This document shows, in pieces, positions 10,387-22,635 of a DNA stretch of 64,000 nt (within the stretch, counting starts at the first letter, position 1; each line of letters begins with the position of its first letter). The stretch is taken from the NCBI GenBank assembly GCA_019671005.1, contig CM033726.1, positions 7,943,213 to 8,007,212 on the forward strand, given 5' to 3'. Source of the DNA: Hibiscus mutabilis. Taxonomy: Eukaryota; Streptophyta; Magnoliopsida; Malvales; Malvaceae. Below the pieces are notes generated by a model, which was given only the letters and a program-made list of their open reading frames with translations, did no database searches and was not told the origin of the DNA. A program made the position numbers and the translations under genes.

Positions 10387-10972
10387 TGTTGTGGCCATCC
10401 CCTCACATGGTGTCACAACCGAGTTCCGGGGCCTGGCGAGTCACTTCTACCATGCCCCATTTTCAAGCACATCAATGTTTTAGGAAGAAGAGTCTTTGTT
10501 TTCAATTATTTCTTTAGTTAGGAAAAAGTGTCCTCATTTCAAACAATATAATGTTTACTCGGGTCATTTCTATGATGTTTTTTTTGCATATATGTAGGGG
10601 GTGGACAGTCGGCAGAGTTTGGGCTGATCCACTGGTAAAGGTATGTATCCTACACACCATCGAGGCGGCCCCCTACCGCCCAAGTCAATGGTGTGGGTGA
10701 GTTTTCTAATGTAACCTGATGTTTCTTTTTTTCTAATAAAATAAAAACCGTTTTTCTTTCCTACGGGGAAGCTGGGGGTCGACTGTGTGCATCCGTTATG
10801 CCCCACGGTTTCGACCATGGCTTGAAGAATGGTTTTGTGGCGCGGGACTAATGTGTTGCTTGCTTATTTTGAGCAGATCAATCGAGAGAAAAGGCTGACT
10901 TGATCGGGAAGAGTCCTTTTCAAGTGCCGCACGGCTTAGCGACCGAGTGAACTAAAGGCTAAAGCCGTGACA
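10387..10972 (+). repeat. 3' LTR of the chromovirus
   Basis: 586 bp, begins TGTTGTGGCC and ends GCCGTGACA, followed by the CTAAG duplication. Near-identical to 4774-5360. The main difference is a 6-8-base change near 10433. Confidence 0.93.
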
Positions 10973-10977
10973 CTAAG

Positions 10978-11211
10978 CTTATCCCCTAGCTAACATGAAG
11001 CTTTGAATGAGTCGTAATTAATTGAATAGATTAATTTGATCAAATTTTTTATTAATAGCATCACTTGCGCTAAGTCAGTTGAGTAATTTTCGTAGAAAAA
11101 GTCGGCTCAAAATGCATTTGTGACTCACTACTAGTAGACCAGTTCAAAAATAAAAGGGCATTGATTCAATATTTCTCGAGACCAGTCCATAATTTATGCA
11201 TAATAAAAAAA
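10978..11211. other. Unannotated AT-rich spacer
   Basis: I see no gene or repeat here. It is the sequence that flanked the chromovirus insertion. Confidence 0.5.
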
Positions 11212-12776
11212 TAGGTTTAACGGTAAAAAAAAATTGTTCAATCTATATTTTTTTACTGTTTAGTGTCTAACGTTTTTGTCCAGCCTAACGTTTTATTTCG
11301 TAATTCAAATCAGGTTTTTTTGTGACAGACGTTAAAAGTTTTCTGTTATCCAGTAAAATTCGACACATGGCATATTTTTAGTATTTTCTTTAATTTTTAT
11401 TTTTAAAAAATCAGAAAATTTTTAATTCTATTAAAAAACTCAAAATCTTTATTTTTTAAACCCCAAACCCCAACTCTAAATCCCTAAATTCCTCCCCTCC
11501 TACCACTTATTCAACTACCACCGGCCACCCTTGCCTTCGTCGACCCCTCACGACTAAAAACTCTATCATTTTTTCGTCGAAAATCGGCGAATGAATCGTT
11601 GATTGCTCCGTCGCCGAACATCCACCAATGAATAAAAAAGAGATCGATTGGGCTTATTATCGACGTCTTGATGGTGGGGGGATGCTAAATGGTGAGGTAC
11701 ACGATGCTTGGGTGATGAACGGTGAACAGCCGACGTGTGGGGAATAGGGATGACAACTGGGCAGGGTCGGTGCGAATACCCCCTCCTCTATACCCATTCT
11801 CATACCCACTTAATATTTTTATATCCATCACCTACCCACTACGGGTACAATTTTTAAATCCACACCCGCCCAAGCGGGTACATTCTCAAATCCACCTCAC
11901 ACCCACTACCTAATTGGATGCCCACCACCTAACTCGTACTCACTTGGCAAGCAACCAATAATATTGAATTATGTAAAAATAAACCATAGACGTGTGTAAA
12001 GAAGAGTAAAACTTCGTATATTTTAATAATTGGTTAAGTGCATATAAATAATACATTTACACATGTATAAATTTAACTACAGCTAACTAACTAACTAACT
12101 ATAGTTAACTTAATTAAATCACATTTATGCCGATATAAATTTTACTTAACTACATCTAAGTAACTAACGACGGCAGTCAATTGTAAAGAATGTTTGTACC
12201 CTAAGATTTGGTTAAATTATAAGACACGTCATTTAAAAGCTAAGACTTTAAAGAATAAGCTATAAACTTATTCATAAATTCATATGGTGGGTAGTTAGTG
12301 GGTCGAACGAGAGGATACGGTGCGGGTACAATCTCAAATCCATCACCTACCCACTACCCACGGCGGGTATGATTTTTTACATCCACACCTTCCCACTACC
12401 CACCAAACTCATACCCATACCCTCCCCAAATGGGGCGGTCCGGTGCGAAATCTGCAAAACTTGTACCCGTCTTTCATCCCTAGTGGGGGAAGCCGGACGG
12501 TGAGGAAGATGTGATTTGAGGGTTTGATTGAAAGAAATTAAAACTTTGGCGGGGTTTTAAGTTCATATTTTTAAAGAAATTCATAAATTAAATAAATTAA
12601 AAAACATGTCATATGTCATGTTATAATTGGATAACGATAATTTTTAATGGCCGTTAACGGAAAAATCTAATTTGGATTACGAAAGAAAACGCTAGGCACA
12701 AAAGTTACTCGAAAAAAAATAATAGGCACCAAATTAGAGTAAAGGTATAGGTTAAGCATTTTTTTACGGTTAAGCC
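11212..12776. mobile_element. Mutator-like non-autonomous element with long terminal inverted repeats
   Basis: The left end (11212-11370) and the reverse complement of the right end (about 12600-12776) match over roughly 150-190 bp. Both begin AGG(t/c)TTAAC(g/c)GTAAAAAAA and share 'cctaacgtttt' and 'ttcgtaat' style text. The flanks show a possible decayed 9-bp duplication (aaaaaaata / tagaaaata, 7 of 9). No transposase is visible; the interior is GC-richer and holds another element at 11745-12482. Long inverted ends plus a 9-bp duplication fit Mutator-like elements. Confidence 0.65.
11745..12482. mobile_element. hAT-like MITE nested in the Mutator-like element
   Basis: The ends are TAGGGATGACAA and, in reverse complement, TAGGGATGAAAG. 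The 8-bp flanks are GTGGGGAA (11737-11744) and GTGGGGGA (12483-12490), 7 of 8 identical, as expected for hAT. The interior near both ends is made of CCCACTACC/CGGGTA repeats; the middle is AT-rich and includes 'aactaactaact' near 12081. There is no coding capacity: the frames at 11722 and 12320 are repeat-derived. Confidence 0.75.
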
Positions 12777-12853
12777 TAGAAAATACTAATGAAAGAACTT
12801 CGCCTAAAAACAAGTAGTTTTTTCTTTTGTTGTGTTGAGTGTTGTGCAGTTTT

Positions 12854-12933
12854 AGTAAATTTCGGAATCCAATCCTAGTACAGACCTTGTTTAAGTAAAT
12901 TTCGGAATCCAATCCTAGTACAGACCTTGTTTT
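12854..12933. repeat. Two tandem copies of a 40-bp unit
   Basis: AGTAAATTTCGGAATCC starts at 12854 and again at 12894, and the units run on almost identically. This is a recent local duplication. Confidence 0.85.
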
Positions 12934-13084
12934 GTGGGCTTGAAGAATATATATTCGAAATCATAGGCCCTAAATCCAAAATATAATCATTGTGGGCCGA
13001 TTCTGGATTACAACTTGGTTTCTTCATCCACAACCTAATGTAATTCGCGTACAAGGTTTACAACTTGAAGAATATATATTCAAA

Positions 13085-13353
13085 AGGAAAAAACTTTGAT
13101 ACACGGCTGTAAACTTTAGTTTACACGTGCCTCTTAGATTTAGGGGTTAGGGTTTTAGTTTAGGGTTTAAAGTTTAGGGGTTCAAGTTGTAGGGTTTAGA
13201 ATTTAAAGTTAGTGTTTAGAATTTAGGGTATAAGGTTTAAGGTTTAGAGTTTAGTTTTTAGGGTTAGGAATTTAGGATTTGGATTTTTATAGTGTAAATA
13301 CACAAGCTTGTGTAAAATTAGTTTTACACAGCATGTGTATCAAAGTTTTACCT
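13085..13353. mobile_element. MITE with telomere-like interior
   Basis: A 269-bp element with inverted ends containing AAAACTTTGATACAC and about 20 further matching bases. It is flanked by TATTCAAA at 13077-13084 and 13354-13361. The interior (about 13128-13290) is a run of degenerate TTTAGGG-like words ('tttaggggttaggg', 'agggtttaaagttt'). The 8-9-bp duplication suggests hAT or Mutator ancestry. It has no coding capacity. Confidence 0.75.
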
Positions 13354-13361
13354 TATTCAAA

Positions 13362-14423
13362 AGGGCTTTACAAATAAGGCCTATATTACCCACAATTAGT
13401 TGGTTTAGTTGGATGAAACACTAATTTAAGCAAAGTCAAGAGTTTATATCTTGGCGTTGTGAATTGAGCAGATTAAATTAAAAAAGTCACTCTCATAATG
13501 GATTATTGCATTACTCGATTCAGATTAGACATCTAATGAATTGGATAATGATTTTTATACTAAAAAAAGAATAAAGAAGGCCGAGGGTAGAGATGCAACA
13601 AGATCGGTTTTATACGTCTCTTGTGTGTAGGAAGTACAAAAGAAACATTATGTAATCTGTTGCAAAAAGATAGCACTGAAGGGTTGCCGTCAGTACTGTG
13701 GTTGTCGCTCGTGATAAATACCAAATTTATGAACCTAAGTTGTGCAATGTGATTGGGTGAGACCGCACAGCCTTCACGTTTCCCTAGCCATTGGTATTTC
13801 TTTACTGTGGCTCTTATCGTCGAGGGAACACATTTTAGAGTTGAACAAGGCGTATTGTAGTGTAGGGACCATGTTTTCATGTGGTCCGCTGGCATCACCT
13901 CGGACAATCGGATCCTTCATATATAGCTGGTTTTTTATTTTAGCCATTCGTTTTCAAGGCCATGGCCAATCCTTTTTGCAATTGGGGCCTGTGGGATTAT
14001 AACTAGGGTTCACGCGGTCACTAAACTATTTCGGTTTTCTTATTTTGGTCACCAAATTATTATTTTTGGTAAAATCGTGTGCATAATATAAACACACAAA
14101 GTGGAAGTGAAGTCGTACTCAAAACACAAAAGAACGAATGGTATGAAAGCAGCTCAACATGATGGCCCGGACATGTAAGTCTGTTCCAAAGCCACTAAGT
14201 TAGGTTAATGGGAGAAAGCATGCACAAGTATGCCTGAAAGTGTTGATTACGATTTGCTAAAACTGAACTATTGAACTTATTTGCAAAACATGTCACTTTA
14301 GTTTAATCATGTTTGATATTAGGATCTCGGATTCGATTTGGATAATCTCTCTTCTTTCTTCATGCCTATGTTTATATATTGTATCGCATCTTCTTTTGAC
14401 AATATGGCCTATTGTGTTTATAT
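13362..14423. other. Gene-poor stretch, nothing recognised
   Basis: Open frames at 13560-13907 (minus) and 13742-14002 (plus) overlap each other and match no family I know. The polypyrimidine/purine run at 13560 makes part of the minus frame. The stretch is otherwise AT-rich intergenic sequence. Confidence 0.4.
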
Positions 14424-14476
14424 AACATTTGTTTCTTTCTATCTCAAAAAAAAAAAAAAAAACATTTGTTTCTTTC
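14424..14476 (+). mobile_element. Tiny poly(A) retroposon insertion with 16-bp target duplication
   Basis: AACATTTGTTTCTTTC occurs at 14424-14439 and again at 14461-14476. Between the copies lies only TATCTC followed by a run of A. This is the footprint expected of a LINE-machinery insertion truncated to almost nothing but its poly(A) tail. Confidence 0.7.
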
Positions 14477-17400
14477 AGTTGGATGATCAGTAAATGCAAA
14501 TCACATTAATATTGTATTCCCTTTCATCATAGATCTTCTTGTTGATTTCTTTTCAATCTTGGTCGCTCTCAAAAATCAATGCAGTTTTCATATTTATTAT
14601 TTCATCACCTTATCTTTGACCTAATCCTTTTTTGATCAACTAACGAGAAAATTTGGAAATCTTGTTGATTTCAATAAAGAAGGAAAATGGTGAAAGAAAA
14701 TTCTGGGTTCCATGAATCAAATCTTCTCTTTTTTTTGCATTATATTTAAATTAAAAGTAGTTTCATTTCCTTTCACGTGGTGATAATGGGATTTGTTCAG
14801 CAGCTTATTGACTCTACTTTTTTTTGCTTGAGCAATTTAAAAATACAAAAGCAAGATCCTGCATACACGACCTACCTTTTACAGCATCAGTCAATGTAAA
14901 TTTGAAAACTCAGAGGCTGCAGTAAAAGCAAAAAACTAGAATTCCATGGAACATCATTGAGGAGCAATGGTGTCGGCAGGCACATTCTCTGAAATCAGTC
15001 CCCACACATGCTAGGAAAATAATCAAAGGGGTTGTACTGCTATGCCCACAGTTCATCAAACGGTCCTCATTGAACCTTAAAAAGCCGTAATGATTTTTTT
15101 TAAGCACTCTAACCCTCTATGTTTTATTTTAAGTCAGTAAGATCATTTCGTAAATAGAAGTTATTAGTCAAACTAAAAGTAACACTTTAAAATAATGTGA
15201 CAAACCTACTTGATATTGTACATTGATATGGCAATATCATATAACAGAAGTGCTGACTTGACAAAATGAGATGTCAATCAAAAAAATAATTTTATAAAAT
15301 TATAAAAACGTATAAAATTATCTTAAGATGTTGACTGTTATTTTACTAATGATTTTCATTTATCTAAGGGTCATTTTGACCCAAAATTATGGACAGACAC
15401 AAGACTTTAGGTTAGGGGGCAAACCTACAAAATTTTAAGCGGACAAACTTATAAAATTTTAGAGGGGTGAAAATAGAGTTTTAATAGAAAATACATGAAA
15501 ATTTTTTAAAAATTTTCTATATCATATATGAATATTAAATTTTCAGGGGTGACTGCCCCTCCAGCCCCCTTCGGTCCATCACTACCCTAAGTGAAACGTT
15601 GATAGTTAAAATACTTTAAAAGTAAAGACTAAAATACCTTTTTAATCAAACATTAGAAGACTTTTTTTAACATTACGCCCTTAAATTTTGGACAAAAATA
15701 TCTGCTATTTTTAGTGTCTCTTTCGACGCTCTAACACTAAAAAAATTAAAATTTAAATACTAAACTTAAATTTTAAATCATACACTTTAAAATTCTAAAC
15801 TAAAAAAAAATATGTATTACTATAAATTTTTTAAATTCTAATCATAAACATTCTTTTAAGTTTTTTACCCTAACGAGTTATAATGTTTGGAACCCTCTAG
15901 AGGTTACCCTGATTATGACAAGGCATAGATTTTTTTAAAATGTTGGTCACCGAATCCCATGAGTAGTTGGAAAAGCTTTTAGAGCACTTGGTAAAGTTCC
16001 AAAATCTTGTGTTTTAAAAGAATCCATAGGTAGTTAGGGTTTAGGTTAGCTCTGCCTTTAAGACAGTTAAAAGAGTTGAGACATTGCCGCCAGCATATCT
16101 GGTCCAAAAGATTCAAACTATCACTCTTTTCCAGGCAAAAACTCCATTGATCACGGGCATGAATCGACTCCATTCCACGCTCTGCCCAAGCGAGTGGCTG
16201 ACTCGTCCTGTTCCTCAAAAAACTTGGGATTCCATGATACAGTTTGTTCAGCTTTTACCATTACTGCAACACATATTTGTGGTCTGGTCAGCAACAGAGC
16301 ATGGCTTGGCAGCAGCTGCTTTTATTTGTTTAATAATTTTGTGTCGGGAGATTGAGCTTCACGCTCCATGAAAAATCTCTGGGCAACAGGCATCAGATAT
16401 TGGGGAGTGGTTCTTTCTTGTCTGACTCATTACAGCTTTATGCATGGAGGGATTTACCTTTTCAAACTTTTCCACCATTAACAATTCTAAAACCTTATTC
16501 TCTTGTCTGAATAAATTCGAATCAATGGAGCGAAAATGACAGCACTAAGAATAACACTATTTTACCTTAAAAAAGTAGAAAGAATAACACAATATGTATA
16601 TGTATTTTCTTATTGGCTCCCTTTACTGCTTTTGAATATTGTGTTTTAAAGGTAGAAATGTGAAGCTGAAGAAGAACAGAGGTTAATTGAGATTTAAGTC
16701 GTAATAAGATAAGATTAGAATATCATATTCATGATCATTACTGTTAATTTAACAAACCATTTGGGGGGGGATTTGAAGAGACAGCTCGAAAAGACAAAAG
16801 CAAACAGATAGAAAGAAAAGAACGAACATGACACTTGTGTACAAGTTTTTAATTTTTTCAATTTTTAAAATAATTAGTCTATGTTTTTTTATTGCCATCT
16901 CTACCTAAACGAATGTTTACCTAATATTTTCTTATCAAACAGTTAATGATAGGCTTGTAAACGAACATTTGTCATTATTTTTAGCACTTAAACGAGCGTT
17001 TGCTAGCAACATTATTTTTTAGTTTCTGAAAGCAACCGTTGTAGCACCAACGAAGGTTTGGGAGCACCAATGGCACAAAGCCTTAGAAGATTTGGTTTTA
17101 CATGTACTTCAAGTTTCAAATAATCATAATTAATTGAAATGATATGCATCCGCAATTATGTTTTCTGAATTTTTGATAGAGTATTGGATTTTTAATTCGA
17201 ATCTTTATAATTTCAATTAAGAATAAATTTATTGTGTAAAGATTGTCATATATGGTCTCTTATAGAAATAAAAGTTATAATTATTTAAGTAAAATTATAG
17301 ACGTACTTTAATGTATTGTAAAATAAAATAAATTGGAATAATATTTTGTTTGACAAGTAGTGGATAACTGATAACAGATTATATTAGATGATAGTATAAT

Positions 17401-18226
17401 ATATTAATTGATTTGACTAGCTGATAACTTATAGTTATTTGCTTATTTGAACAAACAAAATGACATATAAGAATATGATTATATTCAAAAGCACTTATAT
17501 TCAAAAATCTAAATTCAAAAAGCTGTTAGGAGCATTTTTCTTAATTTTAGAGGATTCATCCTAATATACTATTATAATTATTTATTTATCAAATAATTAA
17601 ATTAGCGGATTTGACTGGTCAAACTTCTAAAAGTAATTAAATTTTCTAATTTTGGCTCTAAACTATGTTCACCAAACATGAGCATAAAAAACCTAATTAA
17701 ATCATGCTTATACAATCCAATTAACATAGTTGAAGACCTAGTTGCGATAGTACAATTTAAAACTAATACTAGAGTTTTATTAGGCTTAAGAACTTAACCT
17801 AACCAACAAATTTATTTTTTAATAGTCCCTTAATCTTATCATTAGAGTTTGAATTTGAATAGGATTTATAGAAAAAATAATATTGCCTAAAACAAATAAT
17901 TATCTTGATAATTTAATTTATTGTATGGGCCACTTAAGTTTCCAGCATGGATCAATAAAAATATGAGGGAGAAAATTGCTTTTAACTTAAAATATATATA
18001 TATATATATATGAGCCAATCAAACTGAGTTATTTGATTTTTCAAATCAAGTCGTTAAGTATTCTGGTTTTTATAGCATGAATATATGAAAAAAAACTAGT
18101 GTTATCGAAACCGGTCTGAAAATGTAGATTTTTAAGAGAAAAATAAAAGAATTTTTTATTATAATTCGAACCTAGATCATATATATTTTTAACCACTAAA
18201 TTAGAATAAATATATTAATGTAGAAT
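14477..18226. other. Gene-poor AT-rich region with minor repeats
   Basis: No gene is supported. About 15390-15580 ('aggggtgactgcccc') resembles about 26185-26385 and looks like a shared dispersed repeat. A pair of opposing frames at 15979-16371 is unrecognised. A (TA)n run sits at 17991-18010. The rest is low-complexity A/T sequence. Confidence 0.45.
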
Positions 18227-18471
18227 TGTTGTGAATAAAAAAAATAACAAGAATAAAATAACAAAGAGATAAGAGAAAAAGGGAGATTCGTATTATACTC
18301 AATATTGACTTGCGTACAATGCTTTCATCAAATCATCTATTTATAGGCATAAGTGCATAATACATTAAATTTTAATTAGTGAAGATAATATTCCCAATGA
18401 TAAAGTAAATCAAATCTGTATGATAAAGTTCTTATCATGATAGACGTCCACATAGATAAATATTCATAACA
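18227..18471 (-). repeat. LTR of the decayed copia element
   Basis: 245 bp with 11-bp imperfect inverted ends (TGTTGTGAATA / TGTTATGAATA) and TG...CA termini. Confidence 0.6.
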
Positions 18472-20250
18472 TTCCCCCTTGGATATCTACGAAGATCATG
18501 TGCCTCATTAAAACCTTATTAAGATAAAACCCAGTGGCAAATTTTCTTTAGTGAAAAAAAGAGTACACATATCTTTGATACGCATAACATGTTGCCTCAT
18601 TAAAAACCTTACCAGGAAAACCCATTGAGACAAAAACTCGGTTAAAGGAAAAAGAGTGCAACGCGTATTTACTCCACCTCATGAAAATATCACATAAGAT
18701 CTTTGGATCTTCATAATTCAATCTTGATGTATCCACATTTTGATTGAGATATAAATTTTACATTATCTCCACATAAGATAGCTTGTATCTTATCTTGTGA
18801 AAATAAATCACATATCTTCTGAATATGTTAGATCAATAGTCTTAGTCAAACACATTTTTTGCTTGCCTCATGCATAACAATGATTTCTACATGATTTCAG
18901 GAGATATCGATTAATGTTTGAAGATATAGAGGTAATAATCTTTGTAGTGTTTAGATGGTATTTTTGAACCAACTAATATATGGTGCTTCTAGACCAAGGA
19001 TTCATTTATCTTTCTTTCGAAGATAAATTTATTCAAATCCAACAATCTTACAATCACTAGGGTACTCAATATATATGCTTTATCTGTATTGGATATTCTT
19101 TAAGATTCTTTTAGCTTGTGTCCATTCATAGACAAAAGCACATATTTAAGTGCTCAATCTTTAGGTTGAGGCAAAACTTGATATCAAGATTCTTTTTGTC
19201 AAATACTTTCGTTAAACAATCAAATGCTTTGAAAGCTCTTCATGAGTTTCTAATTTGAAGCTCTTTAGGAGTTCTAATGATAATCAAATTATCATAATCA
19301 ATCTTGAACCAAACTCTTTTGTAAAATGCATAAGGAAATATGATCATTCTTATAATATTTCATCAATAAGAATCACTAATGCGATTATACCAAATGCGTC
19401 AAAATATAAATATTCAATGAGACATGTTTAAATAAATTTTCTGAAAAATTTTCAAATGCTTCTAGCATTTTAAACTCTCCAAGGATAAATAGGGATTCAC
19501 AAAATAATTAGACGCATATAAAATATTTTATAACTGCCAAAGTAATAGCATCCACCATGAAGTAATTAAAACTCTTCATAAATCATAATTCAAGTCGTAT
19601 TTATATCTCGCGACTATTTATTTGTACCCCACTTGCATTACACTTTTAGGTGTTTAAACTATTGGTCCAAAAACTTCACTTTTGAAAGTTTAAAACGTCT
19701 TTTTGCATTGGCCAATCATTACAATATCTATACTTATGTATATATTTCTATACAAGATCCTCATTATCTTTCTTTGCTTCTATAGAAGTCTATATAAAAT
19801 TGTTGTCGACAACTTTTCTATTTTTAGTTCTATTTTTTTCTTTTAAGGACATAACTTATAGAGATCCCTTTTCAATCTTTATTTCAAGTACCTGAAACTC
19901 TTCTAGAGTTTTATTATTAGTTATGTCTTGGGTCTCTTCAGGAGCACATGCCTCCAATATATGACCATCTCATATTACTTTTTGTTTACGAGAATTTTGA
20001 TCATTGGAACCAATTTTAACTATCATGCTTCAAGCATAATTTACATCCATTCATTCTAACATGTAATTCAAATTTAGAGCATTTTAGCTGGTATATGAGA
20101 CTTGATTACTCTCATCAGGTTAGTAAATATGTCTGGCAGTTGACATAAAATAACATAAATTATCTTATGAACTTTTGATTCATATACGAGGATCTAGATA
20201 ATGATAATTTATTTTTCTTCTTTGTCTAGCTGATTATTCTCTCCCCTGAT
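18227..20250 (-). mobile_element. Decayed Ty1/copia element: 3' LTR, polypurine tract and pol remnants
   Basis: 18227-18471 has LTR-like ends (TGTTGTGAATA at one side, TATTCATAACA at the other). TTCCCCCTT follows at 18472-18480, which on the minus strand is the purine tract AAGGGGGAA expected just before a 3' LTR. The DNA beyond (18481-20250) has the wording of copia pol read backwards, such as the 'gcctcattaaaacctt' block and the 'tgtctggcagttgaca' block, but no frame survives. The 5' LTR is missing. The copia assignment rests on recollection of this common plant element and is moderate. Confidence 0.55.
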
Positions 20251-20424
20251 GTTAAGAAAAATTATCTCATAAATGATTCTCCAATTAATGTTTAAGAATT
20301 TAAACATAAAAGGAGACTCGTACTTAATATATATTCTCAACCTTTTTATTTATCCATTTTGCGCGTTGTGGTGGAACAATTCAACTATATATTGCACATT
20401 TAAAAATTATAAAATGGGAAATGT

Positions 20425-21700
20425 ATGTCTTCTGAAACCTTATATAGGGTCATACAAGTGAATCAAGAGTGCTGCACCTTGTTAATTGGGGGAATATATG
20501 CAAGCCTATTGGAAATGAGGGATTGGGATTCTGAAACCTTGCTCAACAAAATGAAGCTTTTCTTTATGTTGGTCTCGTGCACGGATAAGATTTGGGTTAG
20601 GGTGTTGCGCTCAAAATATAAAATTCATGATCTTGTTGTCACTTCCTTACCACAATGTAGAAGCTCTTGGATATGGAGAGGTGTTTGGTTAGTTTGGGAT
20701 GATGTTCGCCATAGTATTGTGAGGAGCCTTGGCAATGGATCTTCGATCGATTTTTGGGATGATGCTTGAGTTGGAAATATTGGTCCTCTGCGTCAATTTA
20801 GAATTGATAGAGACAATGGAGTTACATAATATGTTCCTGTGAGTGCAATGGTCCACCAAGATGAGGATTGGTTGTGGCATGAGTTTGATGACGTACTCCC
20901 TCAAAATATTGTTCTTAACATTGCAGCGATCAAGCCACCTACTCCCTCGACGGTGGCTGATCTACCGGGCTGGCTTTTGGAAACTTCGCGTCAGTTTTCT
21001 GTGCGATCTGCATATAAACTGCGTGCAGGTATTGTTGGTTAGAAGGGTGATCATTTTTGGATATCTTTATCTAAGTACCGAGGCCTTCCGAAAGTTAAGA
21101 TGTTTTTATGGACTATTTGTCACGATGGGATTATGACTAACTCCGAACATGTAAGAAGTCACTTAGCAGATGACCCTTGATGTTCGATGTGTGGAGCCGC
21201 TGTGGAGAATGCATAGCATGTTCTCAGAATTTGTGTGGCGATTAAAGTAGTATGGCTTCAAGTCATCAAATCGGATAAAATATAAGAGTTTTTTTGGGTT
21301 GGATTTAAAATCATGGATTCATAAGAATCTGCATGACCCTCTCTATTTCCCTCGATTTTTAGAGGATTGGGATTTACTGTTTGGATCTCTGCTATAAAAC
21401 GCCTGGTTGATCCGTAATCAACGCATCTTCTCCCCGAATGAATGTATTTCAGAGAGCTTGTTGCAGCAAAGCACTCGCATGCATGATGAAGCTGTACGAG
21501 CTCTTGCCACGGTGCCTACCACCCATTTAGCTCTACAATATGGGATTGTTACGCAACATTGGAAAAAGGCTTCTCCAAGTTGGATTAAAATCAACACAAA
21601 TGGTGCTAGGAATCCTTCTACGAGAGCTGCGTCTTGTGGTAGAGTTGGGATTGTTATGCAACATCGGAAAAAAGCCACGTTATCATCTTCGTTAGTTTTT
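20425..21700 (+). pseudogene. LINE (L1-type) ORF2 3' remnant
   Basis: Broken frames read, in order, the end of the reverse transcriptase (SWIWRGVWL, GNGSSIDFWDD), the connecting part (FSVRSAYKL), the zf-RVT cysteine motif region (KVKMFLWTICHDG, CSMCGAA), and the first strand of RNase H (SWIKINTNGA). Stops at 20768, 21042 and later, plus frame changes, show decay. The catalytic half and endonuclease are absent, so the copy is strongly 5'-truncated, as LINE insertions often are. The element would have encoded target-primed reverse transcription. Confidence 0.8.
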
Positions 21701-22065
21701 AACAGTTAGAGTATCAAAACAGAACAAAAACGTAACATTATATATCATTTTGCCAAAAATAATAGTTAGGGTACAAAAGCAGTAATACGGACATATTTGG
21801 GTACTAAATATATAGTTTTCCAATAAAATATTAGAATATCATATAAATAAATAGAGTATTTTGATTTTTTTTAATGTGGTCATTAATAAATTCCATTTGT
21901 ATAGGGTTGAAATTTGACCGTCCATCTTGAGAGTGGCGCCGAATGAGGTGTAACTTAGTTGGCAGCACGAGCTTGAGTTGAAGTTGGATCTAAGTAAAGC
22001 AAACACTCCCACGAATAAATGTTAAAAAAAACTATTGAATTTTTTTGAATGCAAATAAACTTTCA

Positions 22066-22635
22066 TTAGCCAATGATCTCAAAGAAGATTACAAAGATCA
22101 AAGGGTGGTGAAAATACCCAATTAGCAGGACATGATCCAAGCCTCGTGTTTCTTGCAACCAGTCAGTTGCAAAATTACAAATTTGAGGAACGAAAGAAAA
22201 ACCAATATAGTCAAAGCAATTAGCTAGACATAGAATATCTGCTTCAATGACATGGAAATTCCAAGAAGTCAAATTTTTTGTGTTTAGGCGATCAATAATT
22301 CATTTATTGTCAGACTCGATGAGAATTTTTCAGTAGCCTTTTTGCCTTGCAGAAATCATACCAAGCCTTATGGCTTCTGCTCCTGCAGTATTTGCAGATA
22401 GAGTAGACATCACTTTGGAGACTCTTTCCATTTTAACCTCTTTATCATCACAGAAAATGACAGCGATTCCAGAACATCCAGAAGAATTAGAAAATGAAGC
22501 ATCACAATTAATCTTTAAATAGCCAACAGGTGGTGGAATCCATTGATGAACAACATCCGTGATGTTGTCATTCCTGGTATTTTCTTTCTTTATCCCCTCT
22601 TTGAACTCACAAAAAGCAAACTGAGCTGACATCAA
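22066..22635 (-). pseudogene. LINE RNase H domain
   Basis: 22330-22635 reads WIPPPVGYLKINCDASFSNS, the typical first strand and catalytic Asp of plant LINE RNase H, then a Glu-containing helix (TAGAEAIRLGMISA). The part down to 22066 reads on in a second frame as the domain end (ESDNKW-like and VIEADILCLANCF). It would digest RNA after first-strand synthesis. Confidence 0.8.

Larger units (their letters stand above)
4774..10972 (+). mobile_element. Full-length Ty3/gypsy chromovirus retrotransposon, coding frames broken
   Basis: Direct LTRs 4774-5360 and 10387-10972 enclose, in order, a primer-binding site, a palindrome-rich leader, gag, protease, reverse transcriptase, RNase H, integrase and a decayed chromodomain. 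That gene order defines Ty3/gypsy, and the chromodomain defines chromoviruses. The 5-bp duplication CTAAG flanks the element at 4769-4773 and 10973-10977. The integrase wording is closest to my recollection of the Galadriel-like clade, which is tentative. The two LTRs differ at about 20 of 587 positions by eye, so the insertion is fairly recent, yet pol carries several frameshifts. It is non-autonomous as it stands. Confidence 0.93.

Noticed and set aside
13560..13907. 115-aa minus-strand frame as a gene
   Set aside because: No recognisable domain, opposed by another frame of similar length, and its end is a low-complexity run.
15390..15580. Similarity to 26185-26385 as a pair of LTRs
   Set aside because: Only loose AT-rich similarity with no TG...CA ends and no retroelement coding between them that fits.
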